Assembly: GCF_037991315.1 (NCBI RefSeq)
Contig: NZ_CP150300.1
Span: forward strand, 2,108,001 to 2,172,000
Reading direction: 5' to 3'
DNA: 64,000 bases
Source of the DNA: Paenibacillus sp. FSL H8-0079
GTDB lineage: Bacteria; Bacillota; Bacilli; Paenibacillales; Paenibacillaceae
Shown piece after piece: positions 27,454-37,647 of this stretch. How positions within the stretch are numbered: the first letter of the stretch is position 1; each line of letters starts with the position of its first letter. A model generated the notes under the pieces. It saw only the letters and a program-made list of their open reading frames with translations, did no database searches and was not told the origin of the DNA. Position numbers and translations under genes: made by a program.

Positions 27454-28881
27454 ATGCGCAAAACGAAAATTGTATGTACCATTGGTCCATCCAGTGAATC
27501 ACTGGAGAACACCAAAAAATTGATTATGGCCGGTATGAATGTGGCCCGTCTGAACTTCTCCCACGGTGATTTCGATGAGCACGGCGGACGGATCATTGCG
27601 ATTCGCCAAGCATGCGAAGAGTTGAACAAAACAGTAGCGATCCTGCTGGACACCAAGGGACCGGAAATTCGGACAGGTAAACTCGAAGTTGAGCCGATTG
27701 AATTGGTTCAAGACGAGTACATCACTTTGACAACAGAAGAAATTCTGGGCACCAAAGAACGTCTTTCCATTACGTATACAGATCTTCCGAATGATGTTGA
27801 ACCGGGATCTACAATTCTGATCGACGACGGTCTGATCGGACTGACTGTGGTGGAAGTGCAAGGCACCGAGATCAAATGCCGTATCGTTAACGGTGGTTCG
27901 ATCAAAAGTAAAAAAGGTGTTAACGTTCCGGGCGTTGCCATTTCTCTGCCGGGTATCACTGAAAAAGACGCTAACGATATCGTATTCGGTATTGAGCAAG
28001 GTGTCGATTTCATCGCGGCTTCTTTTGTTCGTAAAGCGAGTGACGTACTTGAGATTCGTGAATTGCTCGAAAAACACAATGCTGGACATATCCAAATCAT
28101 CTCCAAAATCGAAAACCAACAAGGTGTCGACAACCTCGATGAAATCCTTGAAGTGTCTGACGGCCTGATGGTTGCTCGTGGAGACCTGGGTGTTGAGATT
28201 CCTGCGGAAGAAGTACCATTGGTACAAAAACGCATGATCCAAAAATGTAATGTTGCAGGTAAACCGGTTATCACAGCTACACAAATGCTGGATTCCATGC
28301 AGCGTAACCCGCGTCCAACACGTGCGGAAGCAAGTGACGTGGCGAATGCGATCTTCGACGGTACGGACGCAATCATGTTGTCCGGTGAGACAGCTGCGGG
28401 TAAATACCCAGTTGAATCCGTTCTGACCATGTCCCGTATTGCTGAAAAAGCAGAATCTGCTCTGCCTTACCAAGAGTTGTACCTGAAACAACGTGTTGCT
28501 CAACAAACAACCGTTACAGAAGCAATCAGCCAATCAGTTGCCCTCCAAGCTCAAGATTTGAACGCGAAAGCGATCATTACTTCGACTGAATCAGGACACA
28601 CTGCACGCATGATTTCCAAGTATCGTCCAGAATCTCCAATCATCGCTGTGACAACGGAAGACAGAACTTCCCGTCGTTTGGCTCTGGCTTGGGGTGTAAC
28701 TCCTGTAAAAGGAAGACTGGTTGATTCCACGGATGCTTTGTTCGAAAATGCAATTGAAGGCGGCGTGAAATCCGGACTTGTTAAAGAAGGAGACCTCGTT
28801 GTGATCACAGCAGGTGTACCTTTGGGACGTTCCGGTTCTACGAACCTGATTAAAGTAAGCCAAATTCCAAACAACGCTTAA
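27454..28881 (+). CDS. pyk: Pyruvate kinase (short form)
   Basis: 475 residues. It has the TIM-barrel pyruvate kinase core, with [11 protein letters not shown] and the catalytic lysine region [19 protein letters not shown]. The B domain is inserted at about 70-170, and [20 protein letters not shown] and [13 protein letters not shown] are present. It lacks the roughly 110-residue C-terminal phosphotransfer-like extension found in Bacillus Pyk (about 585 residues). It converts PEP and ADP to pyruvate and ATP. GGAGG precedes the ATG. It is 105 bp behind accA, with pfkA missing between. Confidence 0.96.
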   Translation: MRKTKIVCTIGPSSESLENTKKLIMAGMNVARLNFSHGDFDEHGGRIIAIRQACEELNKTVAILLDTKGPEIRTGKLEVEPIELVQDEYITLTTEEILGTKERLSITYTDLPNDVEPGSTILIDDGLIGLTVVEVQGTEIKCRIVNGGSIKSKKGVNVPGVAISLPGITEKDANDIVFGIEQGVDFIAASFVRKASDVLEIRELLEKHNAGHIQIISKIENQQGVDNLDEILEVSDGLMVARGDLGVEIPAEEVPLVQKRMIQKCNVAGKPVITATQMLDSMQRNPRPTRAEASDVANAIFDGTDAIMLSGETAAGKYPVESVLTMSRIAEKAESALPYQELYLKQRVAQQTTVTEAISQSVALQAQDLNAKAIITSTESGHTARMISKYRPESPIIAVTTEDRTSRRLALAWGVTPVKGRLVDSTDALFENAIEGGVKSGLVKEGDLVVITAGVPLGRSGSTNLIKVSQIPNNA

Positions 28882-28914
28882 TTGCGTTTTGGATGGAGAA
28901 GCAGCAACAGGAAA

Positions 28915-28950
28915 GAAGCAATGGGGCGTTATTGTCCCGTTGCTTTTTTT
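28915..28950 (+). terminator. pyk terminator
   Basis: AAGCAATGGG (from 28916) pairs with CCCGTTGCTT (to 28945), followed by seven or more Ts. Confidence 0.8.
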
Positions 28951-29015
28951 CCATCTTAATGACACTTTACAGGGACGTAACACGTATGAATGGTAGAGCG
29001 AAGGAGGCCGATAAC

Positions 29016-29522
29016 GTGCAAGAACAGATCAACGGTAGCTGGTATGCGGCACGTCTTCGTGTACGCTATCAAGAAAGTGACCAGATGGGCGTGGTCTATC
29101 ACGCGAACTATTTGAACTGGTTTGAAATCGGTCGTACTGAGATGATTCGCCAAATGGGGTATACATATCGTAAAATGGAGGAACAGGGGTTACTGCTTCC
29201 CGTAACCGGACTGGATGTGAAGTATCACAAACCTGCCCGATATGATGATGAGATTATCATTTTCACCCGTATTGCTGCATTTAGTGGTCTGCGACTGAAC
29301 TATGAGTACGACATAAGGCGCATGTTTGAAGAACCTGATGAGCATATGGCGATTGGAGAAAGGGTATGGTCAGCTGATGAATCACTCCCCGGTGAACGGC
29401 TGGTTACAGGTTCTACCCAGCATGTATGGGTGAATGGAGACTGGAAGCCGGTTCGGCTGGATAAGGCAGCCTCTGAGCTATACAGCGCGCTTGAAAAGGT
29501 GTGGCTTTCGGGAAAGGGGTAA
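29016..29522 (+). CDS. Acyl-CoA thioesterase, YbgC/4HBT hotdog family
   Basis: 168 residues with the hotdog signature of 4-hydroxybenzoyl-CoA-type thioesterases: ESDQMGVVYHANYLNWFE with the catalytic Asp. It likely hydrolyses acyl-CoAs; the substrate is not visible. GTG 29016 is chosen for the ideal AAGGAGG 8 nt upstream; the frame extends left into the pyk terminator, so earlier starts are unlikely. fxsA follows 7 bp downstream. Confidence 0.85.
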   Translation: MQEQINGSWYAARLRVRYQESDQMGVVYHANYLNWFEIGRTEMIRQMGYTYRKMEEQGLLLPVTGLDVKYHKPARYDDEIIIFTRIAAFSGLRLNYEYDIRRMFEEPDEHMAIGERVWSADESLPGERLVTGSTQHVWVNGDWKPVRLDKAASELYSALEKVWLSGKG

Positions 29523-29529
29523 TACATCA

Positions 29530-29928
29530 ATGCGAAAATGGATGTGGGCTTTACTATTAATCATTCCGGTGATTGAATTATTTGGTTTCATTCTGATAAG
29601 TGACTGGATTGGAGCCGGAAAGACATTGCTTCTCATGATTCTCACGTCCTTGATTGGTATAGCAATGTTGCAGTTTGAAGGACGAAAAGTACTTGTGGAC
29701 GCCAAATCCGAGATGGAGCGCGGCAAGGTACCTGGTAGAAAAATGGTTGATGGTCTTTTTATTTTCGTAGGTGGTTTCTTGCTCTTGATTCCAGGCTTTG
29801 TAACGGATCTGATCGGGTTTACACTGGTGTTTCCATTAACACGTCCGGTATACCGTCTGTTCTTCCTGGGTTGGCTGGAGAAGAAAATGAAAAGTGGCAA
29901 CATCACGTTCTATCGTCGTCCGAAATGA
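29530..29928 (+). CDS. fxsA: FxsA family membrane protein
   Basis: 132 residues with hydrophobic segments at about 4-22, 28-44 and 75-100, and the FxsA hallmarks (PVIELFGFILI near the N-terminus; GGFLLLIPGFVTDLIGF). FxsA was named for suppressing F-plasmid exclusion of phage T7 in E. coli; its role in Firmicutes is unknown. ATG 29530 has AAAGGGGT upstream. It matches Bacillus ytzA, which also follows pyk. Confidence 0.9.
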   Translation: MRKWMWALLLIIPVIELFGFILISDWIGAGKTLLLMILTSLIGIAMLQFEGRKVLVDAKSEMERGKVPGRKMVDGLFIFVGGFLLLIPGFVTDLIGFTLVFPLTRPVYRLFFLGWLEKKMKSGNITFYRRPK

Positions 29929-29945
29929 GGAACTAGTTGTTATGC

Positions 29946-29992
29946 AAAAAGGCTCCGCTCAGCAGATAATTTCTGTTGAGCGAGCCTTTTTC
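29946..29992. terminator. Bidirectional terminator between fxsA and ytvI
   Basis: GGCTC plus GCTCA (29951-29961) pair with TGAGC plus GAGCC (29977-29986), with an A-run on the left and a T-run on the right. Confidence 0.8.
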
Positions 29993-30023
29993 TGGTTTTC
30001 CTGCGTGCTCATATGGTCATGCC

Positions 30024-31142
30024 TCATCGGACACGTCCGTTGATGATGTATGTTCTGAGGTCGCGTAATACGTTAGCTCGATTGAATGCATCGAGGATGA
30101 CCAGACTGACAGGACCAATAATCAAACCCAGTACACCGAACAGCTTCAAACCTACGAACATGCCAACCAGCGTGGCGAGCGGGTCGAGGCCTACACTGCT
30201 GGCAAGTACCTTGGGTTCAATAATCTGACGGGCAATCAGCAAAATAAGATAGATAACACTAATGCCAATCCCCAGATACAGATCCCCATTCATAAATAGA
30301 TATGCTGCCCAAGGTACCATGACCAGACCGACACCCAGATAAGGAAGCAGATCGACCAAACCAATCATCAGAGCGATGGTGAAGGCTGAATTGACTTGCA
30401 GTATAAGCAGTCCAATCATGACGAATAGTGCTGTAATCGAGATCATGATCAATTGTGCTCTTGCGTATCCGAATAGTGCCTTCTTTAGGTCAGTCCATAT
30501 GTCGGATATCGGCTTGCGAATGGAAGAGGGTACCCAACCTGAGACGGTGATGCTGTGCCGGGTCCAACTTTTGCTAATGAAGAACGTAGATAATAGAACA
30601 ACGATTAATACTGCGCCCATGTTAGGTAGGGAGGTCAGCAGACTTAGAATCATGTTGAAAAATCCGGTGACCAGATCTGTCACGACTGTACCCACCGTTT
30701 CCGTCGTTTTACTAATATTGCTGTTGATGGTTTCCTGGTAGTTCGGATTTTCCTTGTAAAACTCATTGATCTGCGCAATCAAACTCTGAATCGTGTCATT
30801 CTGAGTCCAGCGCACAAACGTGTCTTTGATCTCATCAACGTGGAGATCGAAGCTTGTCGTCAGTGAAATGACTTCTTTCACCATACGGGTAATAGCCGCA
30901 GACAGGACCACCGCAATGGCTCCAAAATAAAGGATCAATGAAAGAGTCACAGCCAGCCAGCGGGGGAATCGTGCTCGATGCTGAAGCAGCTTCACCAATG
31001 GATTCATGGCGTAAGCGATAATCCAGGCGATCGCAAAAGGGTATAAGAGCGGAAACAGTAAGTATATGGCAACGGCGATCAGAACGGTCGCAATAATCAC
31101 CCATAAGCCGCGGAGCAGACGTTTCATTATAATTCTATCCAA
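30024..31142 (-). CDS. ytvI: Sporulation integral membrane protein YtvI (AI-2E transporter family)
   Basis: 372 residues and about eight hydrophobic helices, with the PerM/AI-2E exporter pattern: LFPLLYPFAIAWIIAYAMNP near the N-terminus and LVDLLPYLGVGLVMVPWA late in the protein. YtvI is a mother-cell sporulation membrane protein in Bacillus. TTG 31142 is chosen because GGAGAG lies 9 nt upstream; the ATG five codons later is too far from it. Orientation is inverted relative to neighbours, unlike the co-directional Bacillus arrangement. Confidence 0.87.
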   Translation of the reverse strand: MDRIIMKRLLRGLWVIIATVLIAVAIYLLFPLLYPFAIAWIIAYAMNPLVKLLQHRARFPRWLAVTLSLILYFGAIAVVLSAAITRMVKEVISLTTSFDLHVDEIKDTFVRWTQNDTIQSLIAQINEFYKENPNYQETINSNISKTTETVGTVVTDLVTGFFNMILSLLTSLPNMGAVLIVVLLSTFFISKSWTRHSITVSGWVPSSIRKPISDIWTDLKKALFGYARAQLIMISITALFVMIGLLILQVNSAFTIALMIGLVDLLPYLGVGLVMVPWAAYLFMNGDLYLGIGISVIYLILLIARQIIEPKVLASSVGLDPLATLVGMFVGLKLFGVLGLIIGPVSLVILDAFNRANVLRDLRTYIINGRVR

Positions 31143-31670
31143 GCATCAACTCTCCTTATTTCAATTAAGCCGACCTATGTATGATCCATGAAACAGTATT
31201 AGAAATAGATGGCTATCTTAATTAATATAGAGCATTTACAAGATTTTGAAACGCCGGGATGTTACCAGAAGCTGTTCAAAGGGGCTTTTGAACAGCTTCT
31301 ACCCAAATCATTCTTTTGCCTAGAGTATGCCTCAGTATTACAGAATATAGCAACAGAAAGTTCTTCATACGACAGAATTGGTTAAAAAACATTAAATGTC
31401 AACCCTGTTTTTGTAAAGGCTTTCAAAAATGCTTTATCGGACCGATAAAGAAGTTTGATGTGCGAATGATCTCTCATCATGTTCACATAAACGACAAAAT
31501 CCAGTATGATGTTATAAGTAAATACCGATTGACAGATAGGAAAACCGTATTTTGGATTATTTGGTAATTTCAAAATGAAAATGTTTACAAAAAGAGGATA
31601 GGTGCATTTTGGCACTTATATGACACTCTGGAATGGTTCCTGATTTCGCTTATTAAAGGAGAGATGTAAT
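31143..31670. promoter_or_regulatory. 528-bp ytvI/citZ intergenic region with palindromes
   Basis: It contains a perfect 14-bp inverted repeat (AGAAGCTGTTCAAA 31267-31280 with its complement 31287-31300) without a T-run, and a 19-bp palindrome CTTTATCGG-A-CCGATAAAG (31432-31450). TTGACA at 31529-31534 with a poor TTGGAT 17 bp on could be the citZ promoter. No gene was found. The palindromes are candidate operators; no clear CcpC or CcpA site was recognised. Confidence 0.4.
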
Positions 31671-32783
31671 ATGACAGCTACCAAAGGTCTGGAAGGCATC
31701 GTTGCAACAACCTCTTCGATCAGCTCTATTGTAGACGGTGTGCTTACATACCGTGGTTACGATATCGACGATTTGGCTGAACATGCCAGCTTTGAAGAAG
31801 TTGCCTATTTGTTGTGGTTTGGTAAATTGCCGACAACAGATGAACTGAAATCCCTTCGCAAAAGCCTGAGCGATTACGCGCCGATTCCGAGCGAGTTGAT
31901 TGCACAAATCCAATTGTATCCGAAAAACGTCAGCACCATGGCAGCACTTCGTTCCGCAATCTCTGCACTTGCACTGTATGACGAGCAAGCGGATGAGATG
32001 ACAACGGAAGCGAATGAGAACAAAGCCGTTAAGTTGCAAGCACAGTTGCCAACGATTGTGGCAGCCATCGCCCGTATTCGTCAGGGCAAAGAACCTGTGG
32101 CTCCAAAAGAAGGCGCTTCCATCGCAGAGAACTTTTTATATATGATGACTGGTGAAGAACCATCAAAGACCGCAGTAAAAGCATTGGACCAAGCGCTTGT
32201 CCTACATGCGGATCACGAGTTGAACGCTTCGACATTTGCAGCCCGTGTAACGGTTGCGACACTGTCGGATATCTATTCAGGTGTAACTTCCGCCATTGGC
32301 GCACTGAAGGGACCACTGCATGGCGGTGCGAATGAAGCCGTTATGAAAATGCTGAATGAGATCGGTACGCCTGATCGTCTGGAAGCGGCAATTCAGGAAA
32401 AACTGAACAACCGTGAAAAGATTATGGGCTTTGGACATCGCGTATACAAAAACGGTGATCCACGTGCCAAACATCTGCAGAAGATGTCCAAAGAACTGGG
32501 CGAGCTGAACAATGACACACGTCTGTATGATATGTCTGTGAAGATCGAGGAACTGGTTACAGGACAAAAAGGACTGAAGCCAAACGTAGACTTCTATTCT
32601 GCTTCTGTATATACCCAACTGGAGATTCAACAGGAATTGTTTACGCCGATCTTTGCCATCAGCCGGGTGTCTGGTTGGACTGCGCACATTTTGGAACAGC
32701 TTGCGGACAATCGCATCATTCGTCCACGTGCGGAGTACACAGGCCCTACTGAACAGAAATACGTTTCTATTGAACTTCGCTAA
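31671..32783 (+). CDS. citZ: Citrate synthase
   Basis: 370 residues, the short dimeric Gram-positive type. Catalytic His regions are GPLHGGANEAVMKMLNEIG and MGFGHRVYKNGDPRA, and the Asp region is VDFYSASVYTQLEI. It condenses acetyl-CoA and oxaloacetate. AAAGGAGAG precedes the ATG. It is the first gene of the citZ-icd-mdh cluster, with a 147-bp gap before icd. Confidence 0.97.
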   Translation: MTATKGLEGIVATTSSISSIVDGVLTYRGYDIDDLAEHASFEEVAYLLWFGKLPTTDELKSLRKSLSDYAPIPSELIAQIQLYPKNVSTMAALRSAISALALYDEQADEMTTEANENKAVKLQAQLPTIVAAIARIRQGKEPVAPKEGASIAENFLYMMTGEEPSKTAVKALDQALVLHADHELNASTFAARVTVATLSDIYSGVTSAIGALKGPLHGGANEAVMKMLNEIGTPDRLEAAIQEKLNNREKIMGFGHRVYKNGDPRAKHLQKMSKELGELNNDTRLYDMSVKIEELVTGQKGLKPNVDFYSASVYTQLEIQQELFTPIFAISRVSGWTAHILEQLADNRIIRPRAEYTGPTEQKYVSIELR

Positions 32784-32930
32784 TAGCCGCAAAACCAGTA
32801 TAATAATAAGGACGAGGTGAAGGGTTGGAAAGCAGGGGCGTTACTTGCTTGGGCTCTCGGGACCCTTCCTTCAACAAGACTAGTGGTATGATGAATACTG
32901 CATATACAAAACCTAGGAGGAATTTTAACT

Positions 32931-34223
32931 ATGAAATTAGAAAAATTTGCTCACCCAACTGAAGGCGAAAAAATTCAAATTGATAACGGTACACTTCAAG
33001 TACCTAGTAACCCAATCATTCCATTTATCGAAGGTGACGGTACAGGCCGTGACATCTGGAAAGCTTCCAAACGTGTATTGGATGCAGCTGTTGAAAAAGC
33101 ATACGATGGCAACAAAAAAATTGCATGGTATGAAGTGTTTGCTGGACAAAAAGCATTCGATACATACGGTGAGTGGTTGCCGAATGATACGCTTGAAGCC
33201 ATTCGCGAGTATATCGTAGCAATCAAAGGACCATTGACTACGCCAATTGGTGGCGGTATTCGTTCTCTGAACGTAGCTTTGCGTCAAGAGCTTGACTTGT
33301 ACACATGCCTGCGTCCTGTTCGTTATTTTGACGGTGTACCTTCTCCGGTAAAACGTCCTGAGCTGGTAGACATGGTCATTTTCCGTGAGAATACGGAAGA
33401 TATCTATGCAGGAATCGAGTATGCTGAAGGTTCTGAAGAAGTGAAAAAAGTAATCCAGTTCTTGCAACAAGAGATGGGTGCTAACAAAATTCGCTTCCCT
33501 GAAACTTCCGGTATTGGTATTAAACCAGTTTCTTCCGAAGGTTCGAAACGTTTGGTACGTGCAGCAGTTCAGTACGCAATTGATCATAACCGTAAGACGG
33601 TTACATTGGTACACAAAGGTAATATCATGAAATTTACCGAAGGTGCCTTCAAAAACTGGGGATACGAAGTGGCTGAAGAAGAATTCGCTGACAAAGTATT
33701 CACATGGGCACAATACGACATCATCAAAGAAAACGAAGGTACAGATGCAGCGAATGCAGCACAAAAAGCCGCTGAAGATGCTGGTAAAATCATCGTGAAA
33801 GATGCGATTGCCGATATCGCTCTGCAACAAGTATTGACTCGTCCAGGCGAGTTCGATGTAATCGCAACCCTGAACCTGAACGGTGACTATCTGTCCGATG
33901 CACTTGCTGCACAAGTTGGCGGAATTGGTATCGCTCCTGGAGCGAACATCAACTACGTAACAGGACATGCTATCTTCGAAGCGACTCACGGTACTGCACC
34001 TAAATACGCGGACAAAGATGTCGTGAACCCGGGTTCCGTTATTCTGTCCGGCGTAATGTTGCTTGAGCACTTGGGATGGCAGGAAGCCGCTAACCTGATC
34101 TACAAAGGTATGGAAACATCCATTAACAATAAAACAGTAACGTATGACTTCGCACGTCTGATGGACGGCGCTACTGAAGTGAAATGTTCTGAATTCGCTG
34201 ATCAAATCATTAAAAACCTGTAA
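32931..34223 (+). CDS. icd: Isocitrate dehydrogenase (NADP-type)
   Basis: 430 residues. Isocitrate-binding region [33 protein letters not shown], and the C-terminal signature [19 protein letters not shown] with the NADP loop [12 protein letters not shown]. It converts isocitrate to 2-oxoglutarate. AGGAGG precedes the ATG. It lies upstream of mdh with 15 bp between. The very even, optimal codon use (AAA, GAA, GGT) suggests high expression. Confidence 0.97.
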   Translation: MKLEKFAHPTEGEKIQIDNGTLQVPSNPIIPFIEGDGTGRDIWKASKRVLDAAVEKAYDGNKKIAWYEVFAGQKAFDTYGEWLPNDTLEAIREYIVAIKGPLTTPIGGGIRSLNVALRQELDLYTCLRPVRYFDGVPSPVKRPELVDMVIFRENTEDIYAGIEYAEGSEEVKKVIQFLQQEMGANKIRFPETSGIGIKPVSSEGSKRLVRAAVQYAIDHNRKTVTLVHKGNIMKFTEGAFKNWGYEVAEEEFADKVFTWAQYDIIKENEGTDAANAAQKAAEDAGKIIVKDAIADIALQQVLTRPGEFDVIATLNLNGDYLSDALAAQVGGIGIAPGANINYVTGHAIFEATHGTAPKYADKDVVNPGSVILSGVMLLEHLGWQEAANLIYKGMETSINNKTVTYDFARLMDGATEVKCSEFADQIIKNL

Positions 34224-34238
34224 GGGGAGATGTGAATC

Positions 34239-35180
34239 TTGACTATTCAGCGCAAAAAAATCACAGTAGTCGGCGCCGGGTTTACCGGAGCTACGACCGC
34301 ATTGATGCTTGCCCAAAAGGAACTCGGGGATGTTGTACTGGTTGATATTCCTCAACTGGAGAACCCGACGAAGGGGAAAGCACTCGATATGATGGAAGCG
34401 AGTCCGGTTCAAGGATTTGACAGTCATATCGTCGGTACTTCCAACTATGAAGATACTGCAGGTTCTGAGATTGTAATCATCACGGCTGGTATCGCCCGTA
34501 AACCGGGTATGAGCCGCGATGATCTGGTTAATACGAATGCGGGTATCGTGAAGTCCGTTTGTGAAAATGTGAAAAAATATTGCCCTGATTCCATCGTCAT
34601 TATTCTAAGCAACCCGGTGGATGCGATGACTTATGCAGCTTATCAGACCCTGGGTTTTCCTAAAAACCGTGTTATCGGTCAGTCAGGTGTTCTGGATACA
34701 GCACGTTATTGCACCTTCATTGCGCAAGAGTTGAATGTATCTGTTGAAGATGTTCGTGGATTCGTTCTTGGCGGCCATGGAGACGATATGGTACCCCTCG
34801 TTCGTTATTCGAGTGTAGGTGGTATTCCGATCGATACGCTGATTCCGGCAGACCGCATCGAATCCATCGTTCAGCGCACACGTGTTGGCGGTGGCGAGAT
34901 TGTGAATTTGCTGGGTAACGGCAGTGCATATTATGCACCGGCGGCTTCAATCGTTCAGATGACCGAAGCGATTTTGAAGGACAAGAAACGCATCATTCCA
35001 GTGATCGCTTATCTTGAAGGTGAGTATGGCTACAATGATCTGTTCCTCGGTGTACCAACCATTCTAGGTGGTAACGGCATTGAGAAAATATTCGAACTTG
35101 AACTGACCGCAGAAGAAAAAGCAGGATTGGACAAATCAGCTGATTCGGTTCGCAACGTCATTTCGGTAGTAAACCTGTAA
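34239..35180 (+). CDS. mdh: Malate dehydrogenase
   Basis: 313 residues, LDH-like MDH type. NAD-binding [16 protein letters not shown] with Asp in VLVDIPQ; substrate arginines in [12 protein letters not shown]; catalytic His in [12 protein letters not shown]. It reversibly oxidises malate to oxaloacetate. The start is TTG at 34239, with AGGGGAG about 9 nt upstream. It is co-transcribed with icd and closed by a strong terminator. Confidence 0.97.
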   Translation: MTIQRKKITVVGAGFTGATTALMLAQKELGDVVLVDIPQLENPTKGKALDMMEASPVQGFDSHIVGTSNYEDTAGSEIVIITAGIARKPGMSRDDLVNTNAGIVKSVCENVKKYCPDSIVIILSNPVDAMTYAAYQTLGFPKNRVIGQSGVLDTARYCTFIAQELNVSVEDVRGFVLGGHGDDMVPLVRYSSVGGIPIDTLIPADRIESIVQRTRVGGGEIVNLLGNGSAYYAPAASIVQMTEAILKDKKRIIPVIAYLEGEYGYNDLFLGVPTILGGNGIEKIFELELTAEEKAGLDKSADSVRNVISVVNL

Positions 35181-35210
35181 GTTTGAAAACTTTTTGAACA
35201 GAAACAGAGA

Positions 35211-35245
35211 GAAAACCTCCGGTAAACCCGGAGGTTTTCTTTTCT
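35211..35245 (+). terminator. mdh terminator
   Basis: A perfect 12-bp stem GAAAACCTCCGG (35211-35222) with its complement (35228-35239), 5-nt loop, then TTTTC. Confidence 0.9.
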
Positions 35246-35315
35246 TTGGATAAGTTCCCCAGTATAATGGGATGTGATGTATAGCACACCGAAAATGTTG
35301 AGGAGGATGAAAATT

Positions 35316-35741
35316 TTGGGAATGATTATGTATCTGCTTCATATTGTTGGAGCACTGGCGATGGGATTCTATCTGATTCTGCCATTCGTGGTCGGTAAAA
35401 TCCGTACTTTGAATGCTGCAGCACAAGAGGGAGCATTTGCGTCGCTTCGTTCTTTGAACAAAGTCGCGCAATATGGACTTGTGATCCAACTTCTTACAGG
35501 AGGTTACCTGATGACAAAAGGTGAGTATTCTCATATCTGGATGGCTGTTGTTGTCGTTCTGCTCTTGGCTATTGCGGCTATTGGAGGAATTATGGGTAAA
35601 CCGCTGCGGCTCGCTGCAGAAGGTGTGAAAAACAAGCGTGATGTAGGGGCAGAACAGAGCAAGATCCGTATGTTCAGTACACTTTTGGCTGTATTCTTGC
35701 TAATCATGGTGTACCTGATGGTGAATAGCCAGGTGATCTAA
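35316..35741 (+). CDS. Membrane protein of unknown function (four helices)
   Basis: 141 residues with four hydrophobic segments (about 3-25, 50-65, 69-88, 118-138). No catalytic motif is seen. The topology recalls small heme-oxidase-assembly/DUF2269-like integral membrane proteins, which is only a suggestion. TTG 35316 is chosen because AGGAGG lies 9 nt upstream; the ATG at 35307 directly abuts it. It is monocistronic, between mdh and a diguanylate cyclase. Confidence 0.65.
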   Translation: MGMIMYLLHIVGALAMGFYLILPFVVGKIRTLNAAAQEGAFASLRSLNKVAQYGLVIQLLTGGYLMTKGEYSHIWMAVVVVLLLAIAAIGGIMGKPLRLAAEGVKNKRDVGAEQSKIRMFSTLLAVFLLIMVYLMVNSQVI

Positions 35742-35860
35742 GCACGTTGTGCACGGTTAATTCATCATTAAGATAGGTATTGTTAGCGGTATCTTAAGCG
35801 TTTGCACACGTAATAAGGACAAGCTCGATGATATGTAGATGGTCTTTACGTTAACAAATG

Positions 35861-35893
35861 AAAAACAGACAGCCTTTTGGGCTGTCTGTTTTA
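35861..35893. terminator. Convergent bidirectional terminator
   Basis: AAACAGACAGCC (35863-35874) with its perfect complement (35880-35891), loop TTTTG, A- and T-rich flanks. Confidence 0.85.
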
Positions 35894-35999
35894 GTTGTTG
35901 CGATGATGAGGTCGATAGTCAGGGTATGTGAAATGGAGTTACAGCGCTGGCTATCAAACATATCACTATACATATCCCATCAGACACGGTCTGTATTGG

Positions 36000-37559
36000 T
36001 TAGACTGTACTCACAGCATGGACACGAACTGCATTCCGACCATTGCGCTTGGACTCGTATAAGGCAGTGTCAGCGTCGCGTAACAAGGACTCCAGCGAAT
36101 CCGCACCTCCATTGTACTGAGCAATACCAAAGCTTGAGGTCAGCGTAATAGGGGCTCCCTGAACATCGAGCGGTTCATTCAACAAGGCAACTCTTAGTTG
36201 CTCTGCAAGTTTCTCGGCTTCCTGAAGTGAGGTATTCGGAAGAGCAATCACGAACTCTTCTCCTCCATAACGTGCGAACAACATCTCAGGGTTCAGGTAA
36301 CGGTTACAGACGGAGACAACATGAATGATGGCCTGATCGCCAACATCATGCCCGTACGTATCGTTGATACGTTTAAAGTAATCAATATCAAATAAAATAA
36401 ATGAGGCAGGTTGTAGATTAAGGTGAGCTTCACTTAAAATTTCCCGACCTTTATGCAAAAATTGAGTGCGATTGTAAATTTTGGTCAGACCATCGAAATA
36501 AGCCAGTTGCTTCAGTTGTTCTTGCAAGAAACGTTGCTCCGTGATATCGATAAGCATAATCAGACTACCCACAGTCTGTGCATCCTTGTTAAAAACGTAA
36601 GATGTCCTGACCTGATAACATACGGTCTCTCCATTTAACTGCCAGTACAGATCCATTTGCAATCCTTCCCTGCCGTATTCAACCGGAAAAGTCTCTCCAG
36701 CAAGGTTAAGCCATATGTCATCCAAGGGTCGGCCGATCATGGTCGGATTAATCTCTGGCAACATGTCACGCATCGATCGGTTGTAATCGACCAGACGATT
36801 GGAGCTATCCAGTACGATAACACCTTCACGCATGCTCTCGAAAATACTGTCCTTGGCGATCGGCACGATGGTCAGGAGACGAGAGGATAGAATCGCCCAG
36901 ATGTACATGGCAGATGTGATACACATGAGCACCGGTACAGGGTCCATCCCGCCTGGCGTCAAACCAAGCAAATACAGGAAAGCTGCGACCATGGGAATAA
37001 TCTGTGAAGTAATCAGAGTAAGTAACTGACGACGATACATCTTCTTGGTATGTTTCCATTGCCCAATCAGAATGAGGCAGGCACACAACAAACAGGAGAA
37101 CGTGAAGGCACCGTGTACAACATACCATTGGCCTACTGCGATATCCATCAGGGGTACGGGACTATCTTCTCTTAGCCATACTTTTTTATAAAAAAGATGA
37201 TGAAAATCATTGGTTGCTACCATACATAGCGTAATGGAAGGGATTACAAACAGCGCGGCAGTTACCTTTTTGGATAACGTTCTTCCGGTATATTTTATCA
37301 TCAGGATGAGACCAAGAGATGCGGAGAAGGGCATGCCTATATACTCCACGGTGGTCCAAAACTTCATTTGCTCCAGCGTGTTGCTGGCCAGCTCAATGGC
37401 ATACCCGAAGGTATATATGGAGAGTGCTGCAGTGTAGAGAATGAATACTTTGGCACTTGGGATTTCGGATCTTCTGAAATAGGTATATAAACACAAAAAG
37501 ACATTCAGCACGGCTGAAGTGGCTACAAGTGTTATATATGAATTAATGTGCGATTCCAT
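36000..37559 (-). CDS. Diguanylate cyclase with 7TM sensor, PAS and GGDEF domains
   Basis: 519 residues. The N-terminal half has seven hydrophobic helices of the HisKA_7TM sensor type (about 1-220). A PAS domain follows (about 230-340, VIVLDSSNRLVDYNRSMRDM), then a GGDEF domain with intact catalytic signature RYGGEEFVIALPN (about residue 430). It should make cyclic di-GMP from GTP. The RxxD inhibitory site upstream of GGEEF is not seen (NPEM instead), so product inhibition may be absent. A promoter with a palindromic spacer lies 60 bp upstream. No EAL domain is nearby. Confidence 0.9.
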   Translation of the reverse strand: MESHINSYITLVATSAVLNVFLCLYTYFRRSEIPSAKVFILYTAALSIYTFGYAIELASNTLEQMKFWTTVEYIGMPFSASLGLILMIKYTGRTLSKKVTAALFVIPSITLCMVATNDFHHLFYKKVWLREDSPVPLMDIAVGQWYVVHGAFTFSCLLCACLILIGQWKHTKKMYRRQLLTLITSQIIPMVAAFLYLLGLTPGGMDPVPVLMCITSAMYIWAILSSRLLTIVPIAKDSIFESMREGVIVLDSSNRLVDYNRSMRDMLPEINPTMIGRPLDDIWLNLAGETFPVEYGREGLQMDLYWQLNGETVCYQVRTSYVFNKDAQTVGSLIMLIDITEQRFLQEQLKQLAYFDGLTKIYNRTQFLHKGREILSEAHLNLQPASFILFDIDYFKRINDTYGHDVGDQAIIHVVSVCNRYLNPEMLFARYGGEEFVIALPNTSLQEAEKLAEQLRVALLNEPLDVQGAPITLTSSFGIAQYNGGADSLESLLRDADTALYESKRNGRNAVRVHAVSTV

Positions 37560-37618
37560 TGTCAGGTCTCCATGTCAGGTTAGAATGATCAAGCCTGTAA
37601 TGATAGTTAAAGCATATC

Positions 37619-37647
37619 TGTATACTGTACATTGTACATCAGCCCAA
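37619..37647 (-). promoter_or_regulatory. Promoter with palindromic operator in its spacer
   Basis: On the minus strand TTGGGC (37647-37642) and TATACA (37624-37619) lie 17 bp apart. The spacer contains TGTACAATGTACA, a 13-bp palindrome (37626-37638). This placement suits repression of the diguanylate cyclase gene. Confidence 0.5.

Noticed and set aside
27499..28533. Antisense open frame across pyk
   Set aside because: Same cause as for icd; no domain pattern and no ribosome binding site.
32937..34427. Long open frame (about 496 codons) antisense to icd
   Set aside because: It is the shadow of a highly biased icd codon pattern: Phe/Cys/Arg-rich without family features. The sense gene is certain.
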